Program-made: the position numbers and the translations under genes
Assembly: GCF_026619435.1 (NCBI RefSeq)
Contig: NZ_JAOVZQ010000001.1
Location: 1,557,501-1,621,500, forward strand
Source of the DNA: Hoeflea ulvae
Lineage (GTDB): Bacteria; Pseudomonadota; Alphaproteobacteria; Rhizobiales; Rhizobiaceae
DNA length: 64,000 nt
Direction of reading: 5' to 3'
Notes under the pieces: generated by a model
Database searches by the model: none
What the model saw: the letters and a program-made list of their open reading frames with translations, nothing else
What the model was told of the DNA's origin: nothing
Shown: positions 34,131-42,022 of the stretch, piece after piece
Layout: each line of letters begins with the position of its first letter
Numbering within the stretch: position 1 is the stretch's first letter

Positions 34131-35303
34131 ATGAACCTCATGGACCCGACAAGCGCTGAAGAGATCACCGAAATCCGCCGCTCCGTTGCCGCGCTATGTG
34201 AGCGTTTCGGCAATGATTACTGGCGCGAACTTGACCGCGAGCGCAAATATCCCTCCGCGTTCGTCAACGCGATGACGGAAGCGGGCTTTCTCGGCGTGCT
34301 GGTGCCCGAACAATATGGCGGCGTGGGCCAGGGCCTGGTGGTGGCGGCCAATATTCTCGAAGAGGTGCATGCCTGCGGCGCCAATGCGGCTGCCCTCCAT
34401 GCCCAGATGTACACGATGGGCACATTGCTCAGACATGGCAGCGAAGCGCAGAAGCAGATGTGGCTGCCGAAGATCGCAACGGGAGGGGCCCGGCTTCAGG
34501 CCTTTGGCGTCACAGAACCGGCTGCCGGCACCGACACCACCTCGATCCGGACGACGGCCGAGCGTCGCGGTGACACCTATGTGGTCAACGGGCAGAAGGT
34601 ATGGACCTCACGGGCGGAGCATTCTGATCTGATGATCCTGCTTGCCCGCACAACCCGCAAGGAAGATGTGGTCCGGCGCAGCGAGGGCCTGTCGGTGTTT
34701 CTTGTCGACATGAAGCGGGCCCGTGGCAACGGCATGACGATCAAGCCGATCCGCGCCATGATCAACCATTCCACCACGGAAGTGTTTTTCGACAATCTGG
34801 AAATCCCGGCCGATTGCCTGATCGGCGAAGAGGGCAAGGGCTTCCGCTACGTGCTCGACGGCATGAACGCCGAACGCATCCTGATTGCCGCCGAGTGCAT
34901 CGGCGATGCCACCTGGTTCACCCGCAAGTCCTCTGCCTACGCCAATGAACGCGTCGTGTTCGGCCGTCCGATCGGCAAGAACCAGGGCGTCCAGTTTCCC
35001 ATTGCCCGGGCCTATGCGGAAGCTGCTGCGGCGCGCCTGATGGTGTATCAGGCGGCAGGTCTGTTTGATGCGGGGGAGGCCTGCGCAGCCGAGGCAAACA
35101 TGGCCAAGCTGCTTGCATCGGAAGCGTCCTGGAAGGCTGCGGACACCTGCCTGCAAACCCATGGCGGCTTCGGCTTTGCCGAGGAATATGATGTCGAGCG
35201 CAAGTTCCGCGAAACACGGCTTTACCAGGTGGCGCCGATCTCGACCAACCTGATCCTGTCCTACATCAGTGAGCATGTGCTTGGCATGCCACGGTCCTAT
35301 TGA
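34131..35303 (+). CDS. Acyl-CoA dehydrogenase family protein
   Basis: 390 residues with full ACAD architecture: N-terminal helices (FGNDYWRELDRERKYPSAFV), LGVLVPEQYGGVGQGLVVAA, the FAD motif LQAFGVTEPAAGTDTTSIRT, VNGQKVWTSRAEHSDLMILL, and the C-terminal QTHGGFGFAEEYDVERKFRE, RLYQVAPISTNLILSYISEH. The usual catalytic Glu position near the end of the G-F-A-E-E-Y-D-V segment should be checked by alignment. It would oxidise an acyl-CoA made by the CoA-transferase encoded next. Confidence 0.9.
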   Translation: MNLMDPTSAEEITEIRRSVAALCERFGNDYWRELDRERKYPSAFVNAMTEAGFLGVLVPEQYGGVGQGLVVAANILEEVHACGANAAALHAQMYTMGTLLRHGSEAQKQMWLPKIATGGARLQAFGVTEPAAGTDTTSIRTTAERRGDTYVVNGQKVWTSRAEHSDLMILLARTTRKEDVVRRSEGLSVFLVDMKRARGNGMTIKPIRAMINHSTTEVFFDNLEIPADCLIGEEGKGFRYVLDGMNAERILIAAECIGDATWFTRKSSAYANERVVFGRPIGKNQGVQFPIARAYAEAAAARLMVYQAAGLFDAGEACAAEANMAKLLASEASWKAADTCLQTHGGFGFAEEYDVERKFRETRLYQVAPISTNLILSYISEHVLGMPRSY

Positions 35304-35313
35304 GGGGAAAGCC

Positions 35314-36480
35314 ATGACCGGGCAAGCTTTCAAGGATCTGCTCGTCATCAGCATCGAGCACGCCGTAGCTGCACCCTATTGCAGCTGCAAGTTCGCCGAT
35401 GCCGGCGCCCGCGTGATCAAGATCGAGCGTCCGGAAGGGGATTTTGCCCGCAACTATGACAAGCTGGCTGGTGGCCAATCCTCCTATTTCGTCTGGCTCA
35501 ACCGGGGCAAGGAATCGATCTCGCTCGCAATCAAGCAGCCTGAGGACATGGCGTTGCTGCGCTCCATGCTGGCGCGCGCCGATGTCCTGATTCAGAACCT
35601 GTCCCACGGCGCCATGGCGCGACTTGGGCTGGACGCGGAAACTCTCAGGGCCGAACATCCGCGCCTGATACAGTGCAATATCAGCGGTTTCGGTGAAGCC
35701 GGACCCTACAAGGACAGGAAGGCCTATGATCTGCTGGTTCAGGCAGAGGCAGGGCTTGCCTCCATCACCGGTACCGCCGAGGCGCCGGCGCGGGTTGGCG
35801 TCTCGGTCTGCGACATCGCCACCGGCATGTATGCCTATGCCGCGATCCTCGAGGCGCTGGCCGAGCGCGGCGTGACCGGTGAGGGGGCCATTGTGGACGT
35901 CTCCATGTTCGATGCCATCGCCGACTGGATGACGGTGCCGCTTCTGCAGGCACGCGGCAGTGGCGAAAATCCGCCCCGTCTCGGCCTCCATCACGCATCC
36001 ATTGCGCCCTATGGCGCCTATCGCTGCGGCGATGGTCAGGACGTTCTGTTCGCCATCCAGAACGAGCGCGAATGGCTGGATTTCTGCATTCAGGTCCTTG
36101 GCAAGCCGGAGGTCGCGACTGACGCCCGTTTTTCAAGCCCGTCGGCGCGCACGGCCAATCGCAACGAACTTGACGCCATCATTCTTGACGTTTTTGCCCT
36201 GTCGGCAGCTTCCGGGATCCTGGACACGCTCAATAAGGCCCGCATCGCCAATGGTCTGGTCAACACCGTCAAGGATGTTCAGATGCATCCGCAATTGCGG
36301 CAGGTGGCGGTGAAGACCGGAGACGGCATCGTCGAGATGCCCGCCGCACCCGCAATCCGGCGTGGGGAGACGCGATCCTATGGCGCAGTGCCGACACTCA
36401 ATGGCGATGGCGACAGCATCCGCCGGGAATTTGCCGTGCAAAACGGCAATCGAAATCAGGAAAAAGGCCGACTGACATGA
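35314..36480 (+). CDS. CaiB/BaiF (family III) CoA-transferase
   Basis: 388 residues from ATG 35314, preceded by GAGGGGAAA. Landmarks: IEHAVAAPYCSCKFADAGAR, VIKIERPEGDFARNYDKL, LNRGKESISLAIKQPED, NISGFGEAGPYKDRKAYDLL and the catalytic Asp in VSVCDIATGMYAYAAILEAL. Family III enzymes transfer CoA between carboxylic acids, commonly from succinyl-CoA. Together with the acyl-CoA dehydrogenase and the hydratase this suggests CoA activation of a dicarboxylic or branched acid. Its stop overlaps the next PrpD start. Confidence 0.92.
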   Translation: MTGQAFKDLLVISIEHAVAAPYCSCKFADAGARVIKIERPEGDFARNYDKLAGGQSSYFVWLNRGKESISLAIKQPEDMALLRSMLARADVLIQNLSHGAMARLGLDAETLRAEHPRLIQCNISGFGEAGPYKDRKAYDLLVQAEAGLASITGTAEAPARVGVSVCDIATGMYAYAAILEALAERGVTGEGAIVDVSMFDAIADWMTVPLLQARGSGENPPRLGLHHASIAPYGAYRCGDGQDVLFAIQNEREWLDFCIQVLGKPEVATDARFSSPSARTANRNELDAIILDVFALSAASGILDTLNKARIANGLVNTVKDVQMHPQLRQVAVKTGDGIVEMPAAPAIRRGETRSYGAVPTLNGDGDSIRREFAVQNGNRNQEKGRLT

Positions 36481-37931
36481 CCCAGGACACAACCGCGCCT
36501 GCAGCCGATCCGTGGGCCTCGCTCACTGGATTGACCGCTGCGGCGAGCCACTTTGTTGCCAATCATCGCTTCGAAGACCTCAACGGGGAGACCCTGCGTC
36601 TTGCCCGGCGCTGCATTCTCGATGGTCTGGCGGTGGCGCTGGCCGGCACCGAGCAGGCCGGCATGAAGCCGATCAGCGATTACATAACAAGCCTCGGCGG
36701 GGCGCCGCAGTCGCGCTTGATCGGCAAGGCGTCCACCCGACTGCCTGCCCATCTGGCAGCCCTTTGGGGCGGCACCGCAGGTCACGCCATGGACTGGGAC
36801 GACACCCAGCTCGCGCAGGGTCCGGGGCGGCCCTACGGCCTGCTGATGCATCCGACCATGCCGCCGCTGGTGGCAGCCCTTACCCTGTCCGACCTGGTTG
36901 CGCAGGAAACGGGCGCACCGGTCGATGGCCGGAAATTCATCGCCAGTTTCACCGCCGGTTTCGAAGTCGGGTGCAAGATCGCGGAAGCGATCAACCCCGA
37001 CCACTATATGCGCGGCTTCCATACCTCCGGCACCATTGGCACCTTTGCCGCAGCCGCCGCGGCCGCCCATATGCTGGAACTTGACGAGGAGGCGACGGCC
37101 CGCGCATTGGGACTGGCGGCCTCCATGGCCTCGGGCATCCGTGCCGGTTTCGGCACGATGACCAAGCCGATGCATGTCGGCCGTGCCGCCGAGAACGGCG
37201 CGACTGCCGCCGTGCTGGCGCGGTTGGGCATGTCGGCCAATTCCGAAGCGCTTGACGGCCGCTGGGGCTATCTGGCAATTGCCGGGCCGGGCGGAGATCC
37301 CGCATTGGTGCGCGACCGGTTCGGAGCGCCACACACCATGGAAAGCCCCGGCGTCAGCATCAAGCCGTACCCGTCAGGCGTGCTCACGCACCCGAGCATG
37401 GACGCTATGCTGTTCCTGATGCAGGACAATGATCTCAAGGCCGCCGACATCAAGGCGGTGACGCTGAAAGCCGGCAGCAATGTTCTGGGGCCGATCCGGT
37501 TTCGGATTGCCCGTACCGAACTGGAAGGAAAATTCTCCTTTGCGTTCCTGCTGTCGGCCATCATTCTCGAAGGGCGCGCGGGCAAGGCCGAGTTTTCGGA
37601 TGCGTTCGTGCTGTCGGACGCCTGTCAGGACATGCAGAACCGGGTGGAAACTGTCTTCGACCAGTCGATCGAGGACATGGGGTGGGACAGGATCCGCTCC
37701 CGGATCGAAGTCGTCACCCATGATGGCCGGACCTTCGAGCGCTGGGCCGACGAGGCCTATCGCGGCAGCCCGCACAATCCCCTCTCAGATGCGGAAATCG
37801 AGGCGAAATTCCTCGACTGCGCCGCCGGCCTGCTTTCGGTGGATCGCTCACATCAGGTCTTTGCGATGATCTGGAACCTCGAGGAAGCGCCGGACACCGG
37901 ACGCCTTTTCGATCTGCTGGATTGGGGATAG
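36477..37931 (+). CDS. MmgE/PrpD family protein (copy 4)
   Basis: 484 residues, ATGA overlap with the CoA-transferase. Landmarks: ILDGLAVALAGTEQAGMKPI, IGKASTRLPAHLAALWGGTA, HAMDWDDTQLAQGPGRPYGL, GFHTSGTIGTFAAAAAAAHM, FGTMTKPMHVGRAAENGATA and ESPGVSIKPYPSGVLTHPS. It groups with copy 2 (17781-19220) by these motifs. PrpD relatives dehydrate or isomerise tricarboxylic acids; the specific reaction is unknown. Confidence 0.9.
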   Translation: MTQDTTAPAADPWASLTGLTAAASHFVANHRFEDLNGETLRLARRCILDGLAVALAGTEQAGMKPISDYITSLGGAPQSRLIGKASTRLPAHLAALWGGTAGHAMDWDDTQLAQGPGRPYGLLMHPTMPPLVAALTLSDLVAQETGAPVDGRKFIASFTAGFEVGCKIAEAINPDHYMRGFHTSGTIGTFAAAAAAAHMLELDEEATARALGLAASMASGIRAGFGTMTKPMHVGRAAENGATAAVLARLGMSANSEALDGRWGYLAIAGPGGDPALVRDRFGAPHTMESPGVSIKPYPSGVLTHPSMDAMLFLMQDNDLKAADIKAVTLKAGSNVLGPIRFRIARTELEGKFSFAFLLSAIILEGRAGKAEFSDAFVLSDACQDMQNRVETVFDQSIEDMGWDRIRSRIEVVTHDGRTFERWADEAYRGSPHNPLSDAEIEAKFLDCAAGLLSVDRSHQVFAMIWNLEEAPDTGRLFDLLDWG

Positions 37932-37934
37932 GTG

Positions 37935-38765
37935 ATGAGTATTGGCAAGCCTGACGCAGTCGAGATCATGGAAGATCGCGCGGACCTTCAAAGGGCGCAA
38001 TTGCTCCAATCGATCTTGCCATCGCCTCGTTCGTTTGGGGGCGTGACCGAGCTTCCGTTGCTGAGCCACTGGTGCCAATTTCACCAGACCTCGGGCCTGG
38101 CGGATACCGGTCGTGACGGTCATCCGAAAGTGGGCAATTTTCTGCCCGATACCGGTCTGCCGCGCCGGATGTGGGCCGGAAGCCGGATTGAGTTTCTTGC
38201 GCCGATTCACGCTGGGGCTGCACTCAAGAAAGTGTGTTCCGTCAAAGCGATCACACCCAAGGAAGGGGCCAGCGGCAAGCTGTGCTTCGTGACCGTTTCC
38301 CACGATATTTCTGCGGATGGTGAAACCGTCATCCGTGAGGAGCAGGACCTGGTCTACCGCGCCGAACCCGGCGATGAGACCGCATATCCGCCAAGGCGCG
38401 TGGACCCGCCGCAAGGCGCTCAATTCGAAGATGTGATCAGTTCCGATCCGGTTATGCTGTTCCGCTTCTCGGCGCTGACATTCAACAGCCACCGCATTCA
38501 CTATGACCGCGAATATGCGGTGGAGGTGGAGAGGCACGAGGGCCTGGTTGTCCACGGCCCGCTGATCGCAACCCTGCTTTTTGATCTGCTTGGCCGCAAC
38601 ACCGGTTGGAACCGGTTGCGCCATTTCGCCTTCCGGGCGGTCAGTCCTCTGTATGATATCAGACCGTTCGAGATATCGGGAAAACTGGACGGCGGCAAAG
38701 CCACGCTTTGGGCCCACACCAGGGCGGGCGGACTTGCCATGAAGGCGGAAGCCGAATTCGCCTGA
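37935..38765 (+). CDS. MaoC/FAS1-type acyl-CoA hydratase (mesaconyl-C4-CoA hydratase-like)
   Basis: 276 residues; ATG 37935 is 3 nt after the PrpD stop codon (a GTG at 37932 is also possible). The protein has two hot-dog-like halves, the C-terminal one carrying LMLFRFSALTFNSHRIHYDR-type sequence (VMLFRFSALTFNSHRIHYD) and GLVVHGPLIATLLFDLL, the hydratase pattern of MaoC relatives such as mesaconyl-C4-CoA hydratase and HTD2. It would add water to an enoyl-CoA produced by the acyl-CoA dehydrogenase. It is the last gene of the eleven-gene operon. Confidence 0.85.
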   Translation: MSIGKPDAVEIMEDRADLQRAQLLQSILPSPRSFGGVTELPLLSHWCQFHQTSGLADTGRDGHPKVGNFLPDTGLPRRMWAGSRIEFLAPIHAGAALKKVCSVKAITPKEGASGKLCFVTVSHDISADGETVIREEQDLVYRAEPGDETAYPPRRVDPPQGAQFEDVISSDPVMLFRFSALTFNSHRIHYDREYAVEVERHEGLVVHGPLIATLLFDLLGRNTGWNRLRHFAFRAVSPLYDIRPFEISGKLDGGKATLWAHTRAGGLAMKAEAEFA

Positions 38766-38783
38766 CCGGGGCTATCGATTCCT

Positions 38784-39614
38784 TCACGTGAGCAGAGCAA
38801 AGACAAAGCGCGCCGCAACCAGCAGCAGGAAACTGCCGAAGGCGATCTCCAGCGACCGGCGCGACAGGCGGTGCGCCAGCGCCACCCCGAAACGGGTGGT
38901 CAGGAGCGACATCGGAATTGTCAGCGCAAAGGCGGCAAGGGAAACAAATCCCAACGCATCGGGCGGCAGGTCATCGCGTCCAAGACCGGCCAGGACGTAG
39001 CCGATCGCGCCGGGAATGGCGATCAGGACGCCGACACCCGCCGAGGTCGACACCGCCCGGTGGATCGGCACGCCGTGAAGCGTGAGGAACAGGTTGGAGA
39101 TCGCGCCGCCGCCGATCCCCATGATTGCCGAAACAAGGCCGATGATCATTCCGCTGAAGCGCATCGCCAGGCGGCCGGGCAAGGTCTCTTTCAACCGCCA
39201 GCCCTTTCCGCCTGTCAGGAGTTTGGTGGCCGTGATCATGGCCACCACGACGAAGACCGCCTGAAACAGGAACGGCGGGGCGTAGCGCGCAATGACCGCA
39301 CCCAGTATCACGCCGAGCAGAATGGGAACCGCCCAGGCGCGCAGGATGTCCAGATCAAGCGTTCCTTTTCGGTGATGTCCACGGGCCGAACTGATTGACG
39401 TCGGGATGATGACGGCCAGCGATGTTCCGACCGCAATCGGCATTGCCAGGTCGGGCGGGTAACCCAATATGCCGAAAATCTCGTAGAAGACCGGGACCGA
39501 AATCGCCCCGCCGCCGACTCCAAACAGGCCGGCGAGGAAGCCGATGGCCGCCCCGGCTGCGGCCAGAGCCGCAATCAGCGTGAGAAGCGTGGCGGGATCG
39601 CTGAGCGCACTCAC
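38784..39614 (-). CDS. TSUP-family (TauE/SafE) membrane permease
   Basis: 276 residues, eight or so membrane segments. Both TSUP repeats show the glycine motif: FLAGLFGVGGGAISVPVFYE and VSAIMGIGGGAISNLFLTLH. GTG 39614 is the start, overlapping the end of the previous reading frame region by spacing of 1 nt. TSUP proteins export sulfite or sulfoacetate or import sulfur/carboxylate compounds. It is convergent with the hydratase gene and downstream of a dehydrogenase/aldolase/hydrolase set, so it may export an end product or import an acid. Confidence 0.88.
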   Translation of the reverse strand: MSALSDPATLLTLIAALAAAGAAIGFLAGLFGVGGGAISVPVFYEIFGILGYPPDLAMPIAVGTSLAVIIPTSISSARGHHRKGTLDLDILRAWAVPILLGVILGAVIARYAPPFLFQAVFVVVAMITATKLLTGGKGWRLKETLPGRLAMRFSGMIIGLVSAIMGIGGGAISNLFLTLHGVPIHRAVSTSAGVGVLIAIPGAIGYVLAGLGRDDLPPDALGFVSLAAFALTIPMSLLTTRFGVALAHRLSRRSLEIAFGSFLLLVAARFVFALLT

Positions 39615-39615
39615 C

Positions 39616-40482
39616 TCAAGCGCCTGTCAGGTGGCGCGTCAGGCTCGCGCCGTCGAACCTTCCAAGGCCTGCCGCAAGCGCTTCCGAGTAGCTCTTTCTG
39701 GATTCTTCCGACAACGGCATCGGTCGGCCGGTGAGCGCAGCCTGCCGGAGCGCAAGCTCGAGGTCCTTTGCAAGCCCGGCAATGTCGAATGTGCCCGGCT
39801 GGTCCGTCCCATCCAGAGTGTCGACAACGACCTGCGCGCGGTTCTTCAGCACCGTGGGCCCGGCCGAGCTGTCGGCGATCAGCGAGATGGCCGTGCCGGC
39901 GGAGATGCCGGAGCCCTCCAACAGGGTCAAGGCTTCCGCGAGCGTGTTCCAGTATATGGCGAGTGGCAGGTTCACCGCGAGCTTCATCTGGGCGCCGGTA
40001 CCGGCGGGACCAAGATGCTCCACGCGCCGGCAGAGTGTCTCCAGCACCGGTTTTGCCCGCGCAAAGGCTGCGTCCGTCCCGCCCGCCATGCCCAGCAACT
40101 GCCCCTTGAGCGCGGGGCCGACGGTTCCACCCACGGGACAGTCGACGAAATCCGCACCGGCTGCCGTGACCTGTTCGGCAATGGCCCGGGTTTCGTCCGG
40201 CAGCAGGGTCGAGAGGTCGACAACGAGCTTGCCGGAAATGCCGGCATGGATCAGTTCGGAGGTTGCCGCTTCCACTGCCGCAGCGTCGGTGAGCGATATG
40301 AGGATCGTGCCGGCCGCAGTCACTGTGGCAAGATCGGGTGCGACCTCCGCGCCGGCCTCTGCCGCAGCCGATGTCCGTGACGGGGTCCTGTTCCAGACCG
40401 TGACGTCGTAACCGGATTCGATCAGGCGCTTGGCATAGGCACTACCCATTCGGCCCGTGCCGACAATTGCGATAGTTGTCAT
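39616..40482 (-). CDS. Beta-hydroxyacid dehydrogenase (3-hydroxyisobutyrate/tartronate-semialdehyde reductase family)
   Basis: 288 residues. The Rossmann motif IAIVGTGRMGSAYAKRLI is at the N terminus, then TVWNRTPSRT (NADP-type), VVDLSTLLPDETRAIAEQV, DCPVGGTVGPALKGQLLGM, and the catalytic Lys in AGTGAQMKLAVNLPLAIYW. The enzyme oxidises or reduces a short 3-hydroxyacid/semialdehyde. It overlaps the RraA-like gene by 4 nt. Tartronate semialdehyde reductase would fit with an aldolase making small 2-oxo products, but the substrate is not shown by sequence. Confidence 0.88.
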   Translation of the reverse strand: MTTIAIVGTGRMGSAYAKRLIESGYDVTVWNRTPSRTSAAAEAGAEVAPDLATVTAAGTILISLTDAAAVEAATSELIHAGISGKLVVDLSTLLPDETRAIAEQVTAAGADFVDCPVGGTVGPALKGQLLGMAGGTDAAFARAKPVLETLCRRVEHLGPAGTGAQMKLAVNLPLAIYWNTLAEALTLLEGSGISAGTAISLIADSSAGPTVLKNRAQVVVDTLDGTDQPGTFDIAGLAKDLELALRQAALTGRPMPLSEESRKSYSEALAAGLGRFDGASLTRHLTGA

Positions 40483-41096
40483 TTCGGCTCTCCCTTGTCC
40501 AATCCCAGGATCTGAAGTGTTGTCTCGCCAGCGCGCAGCCGCTCCATCATCCGGTTTTCCTTTTCCGCGCGCGCCTCTGCGGCGGCGAGAGCGGCGTCAA
40601 CGGACGCGCATGGTACCACGATGACCGCGTCGGCATCGGCGATGATCATGTCACCCGCAGCGATCCGCGCGCCGCCGATGTCCAGGGTCACGCCGATCTC
40701 GCCCCGGCTGCTTTTTCCGGTGCCGCGAATGTCGATGCCGCGCGAGAAGACCGGAAATCCCAGCGTGGCGATCTGAGCGGTGTCTCGCACAGCGCCATTG
40801 ATGACAAGCCCGGCGATTCCGCGGAGCTTGCAGGCAAGCGCCATGATTTCTCCGAACGGCCCGCTGTCGATAATGCCGCCGCAATCCGCCACGATCACAT
40901 CGCCGGGCGACGCCGCGGCGATGGCATGGTGAAGCGCCAGATTGTCGCCAGGCGGAAAGCGCACCGTGTGTGCAGGTCCGGCGACCCGCATACCCGGTGA
41001 AATCGGCCGCAGCTGCGCGGGCACAAGCCGGGCCTCGGCCGAGGCCTCTCCAACGGTCGCCGTGCCCAGCGCTTCAAACCGCGCGGCGGTGGTCAC
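40479..41096 (-). CDS. RraA-family protein, HMG/CHA-aldolase or oxaloacetate-decarboxylase-like
   Basis: 205 residues; GTG 41096 overlaps the upstream stop (GTGA). Conserved elements: TVGEASAE, GPAHTVRFPPGDNLALHHAI, GDVIVADCGGIIDSGPFGEI and GLVINGAVRDTAQIATLGFP (the R-D pair of the metal/substrate site), then FSRGIDIRGTGKS. Family enzymes cleave 4-hydroxy-4-methyl-2-oxoglutarate or 4-carboxy-4-hydroxy-2-oxoadipate to pyruvate/oxaloacetate and may decarboxylate oxaloacetate. The RNase-E inhibitor role of E. coli RraA is unlikely in this catabolic context. Confidence 0.87.
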   Translation of the reverse strand: MTTAARFEALGTATVGEASAEARLVPAQLRPISPGMRVAGPAHTVRFPPGDNLALHHAIAAASPGDVIVADCGGIIDSGPFGEIMALACKLRGIAGLVINGAVRDTAQIATLGFPVFSRGIDIRGTGKSSRGEIGVTLDIGGARIAAGDMIIADADAVIVVPCASVDAALAAAEARAEKENRMMERLRAGETTLQILGLDKGEPK

Positions 41097-41791
41097 GCAG
41101 CCGGGCCCCCGATGCGCACCTGCATGGGCTCGAGCCCGTCAACCGAGCAGTCGAGCACATCACCGGTGACGACTGCGCCGACGCCGGCCGGGGTCCCCGT
41201 CATGATGATGTCGCCTGCGGTCAGCTTGTGCTGCTCGGAAAGCTTGGCAATGATCTCGTCGATTTTCCAGATCAGCAGCGAGATGTCGGCGTCCTGACGG
41301 ACCTCGCCGTTCACCTCGAGCCGCACATGCCCGTTGCTCATCACCCCGGTCTCCTCGACCCGGCTGATCGGACCGACCGGCGCGGAGTGATCGAAGCCCT
41401 TTGTCACCTCCCACGGCAGTCCCTTTGCCAGCGCCGCTGCCTGATGATCGCGGCGGGTCATGTCGAGGCCGACCGCGTAACCGAAGATGTGTTTGGATGC
41501 TTCGGACTGGGGAATGTTGTAGCCGCCGGATTTGAGCGCGACCACGAGTTCGCACTCATAGTGGAAATTGTTCGTGAACACCGGATAGGGGATTTCACCG
41601 CCATTGGGCACCAATGCGTCCGCCGGCTTCATGAAGATCACCGGGGGGTCGCGCTCGTCCTGGTTCATTTCCTTGATGTGGGCGACGTAGTTCTTGCCAA
41701 TGCAATAGATGCGCCGGACCGGGAACTTGTCGTCAGACCCGGCAACGTCGAGATGCGCCTGCTTCGGCGGCGAGATGGCATAGGTAACCAT
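41093..41791 (-). CDS. Fumarylacetoacetate hydrolase (FAH) family protein
   Basis: 232 residues from ATG 41791; a TTG five codons upstream is also in frame. FAH core features: VRRIYCIGKNYVAHIKEM, PPVIFMKPADALVPNGGEIP, metal ligands in NNFHYECELVVAL (E-x-E) and VGLDMTRRDHQ (D), WEVTKGFDHSAPVGPIS, and GDIIMTGTPAGVGAV. Members hydrolyse fumarylpyruvate or acylpyruvates, or decarboxylate oxaloacetate. It is the first gene of a four-gene minus-strand operon (FAH, RraA, dehydrogenase, TSUP), which together would convert a C5-C7 oxoacid into central metabolites. Confidence 0.9.
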   Translation of the reverse strand: MVTYAISPPKQAHLDVAGSDDKFPVRRIYCIGKNYVAHIKEMNQDERDPPVIFMKPADALVPNGGEIPYPVFTNNFHYECELVVALKSGGYNIPQSEASKHIFGYAVGLDMTRRDHQAAALAKGLPWEVTKGFDHSAPVGPISRVEETGVMSNGHVRLEVNGEVRQDADISLLIWKIDEIIAKLSEQHKLTAGDIIMTGTPAGVGAVVTGDVLDCSVDGLEPMQVRIGGPAA

Positions 41792-42022
41792 GGATATTGT
41801 CCTCAAGGGTTTGACAGAAAATCGAGCGGGGATCGCCAGCTTGGGATTTCGGTCTGGACAGGATTTCCCGGATTCACCGCCAAATCAAGATACAAAATTA
41901 AAATTTCTCGGGTATTATATATTTTCTGGTGTTTTGAGTAGAGTCATGTAGTTTTGAATACGGACCGTTGGCGTTCAGGTACTCCAGCGGAAACCGCCAA
42001 GAACGATAGGGAGGACTACCAA
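41792..42022. promoter_or_regulatory. Divergent promoter region between the FAH operon and the ABC transporter operon
   Basis: About 230 bp with an AT-rich core (41889-41960). GGGAGG at 42009-42014 is the binding-protein ribosome binding site. No copy of the TTGT-N2-ACAA operator is seen, so this block is probably controlled separately, perhaps by the GntR gene at the end of the ABC operon. Confidence 0.4.
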
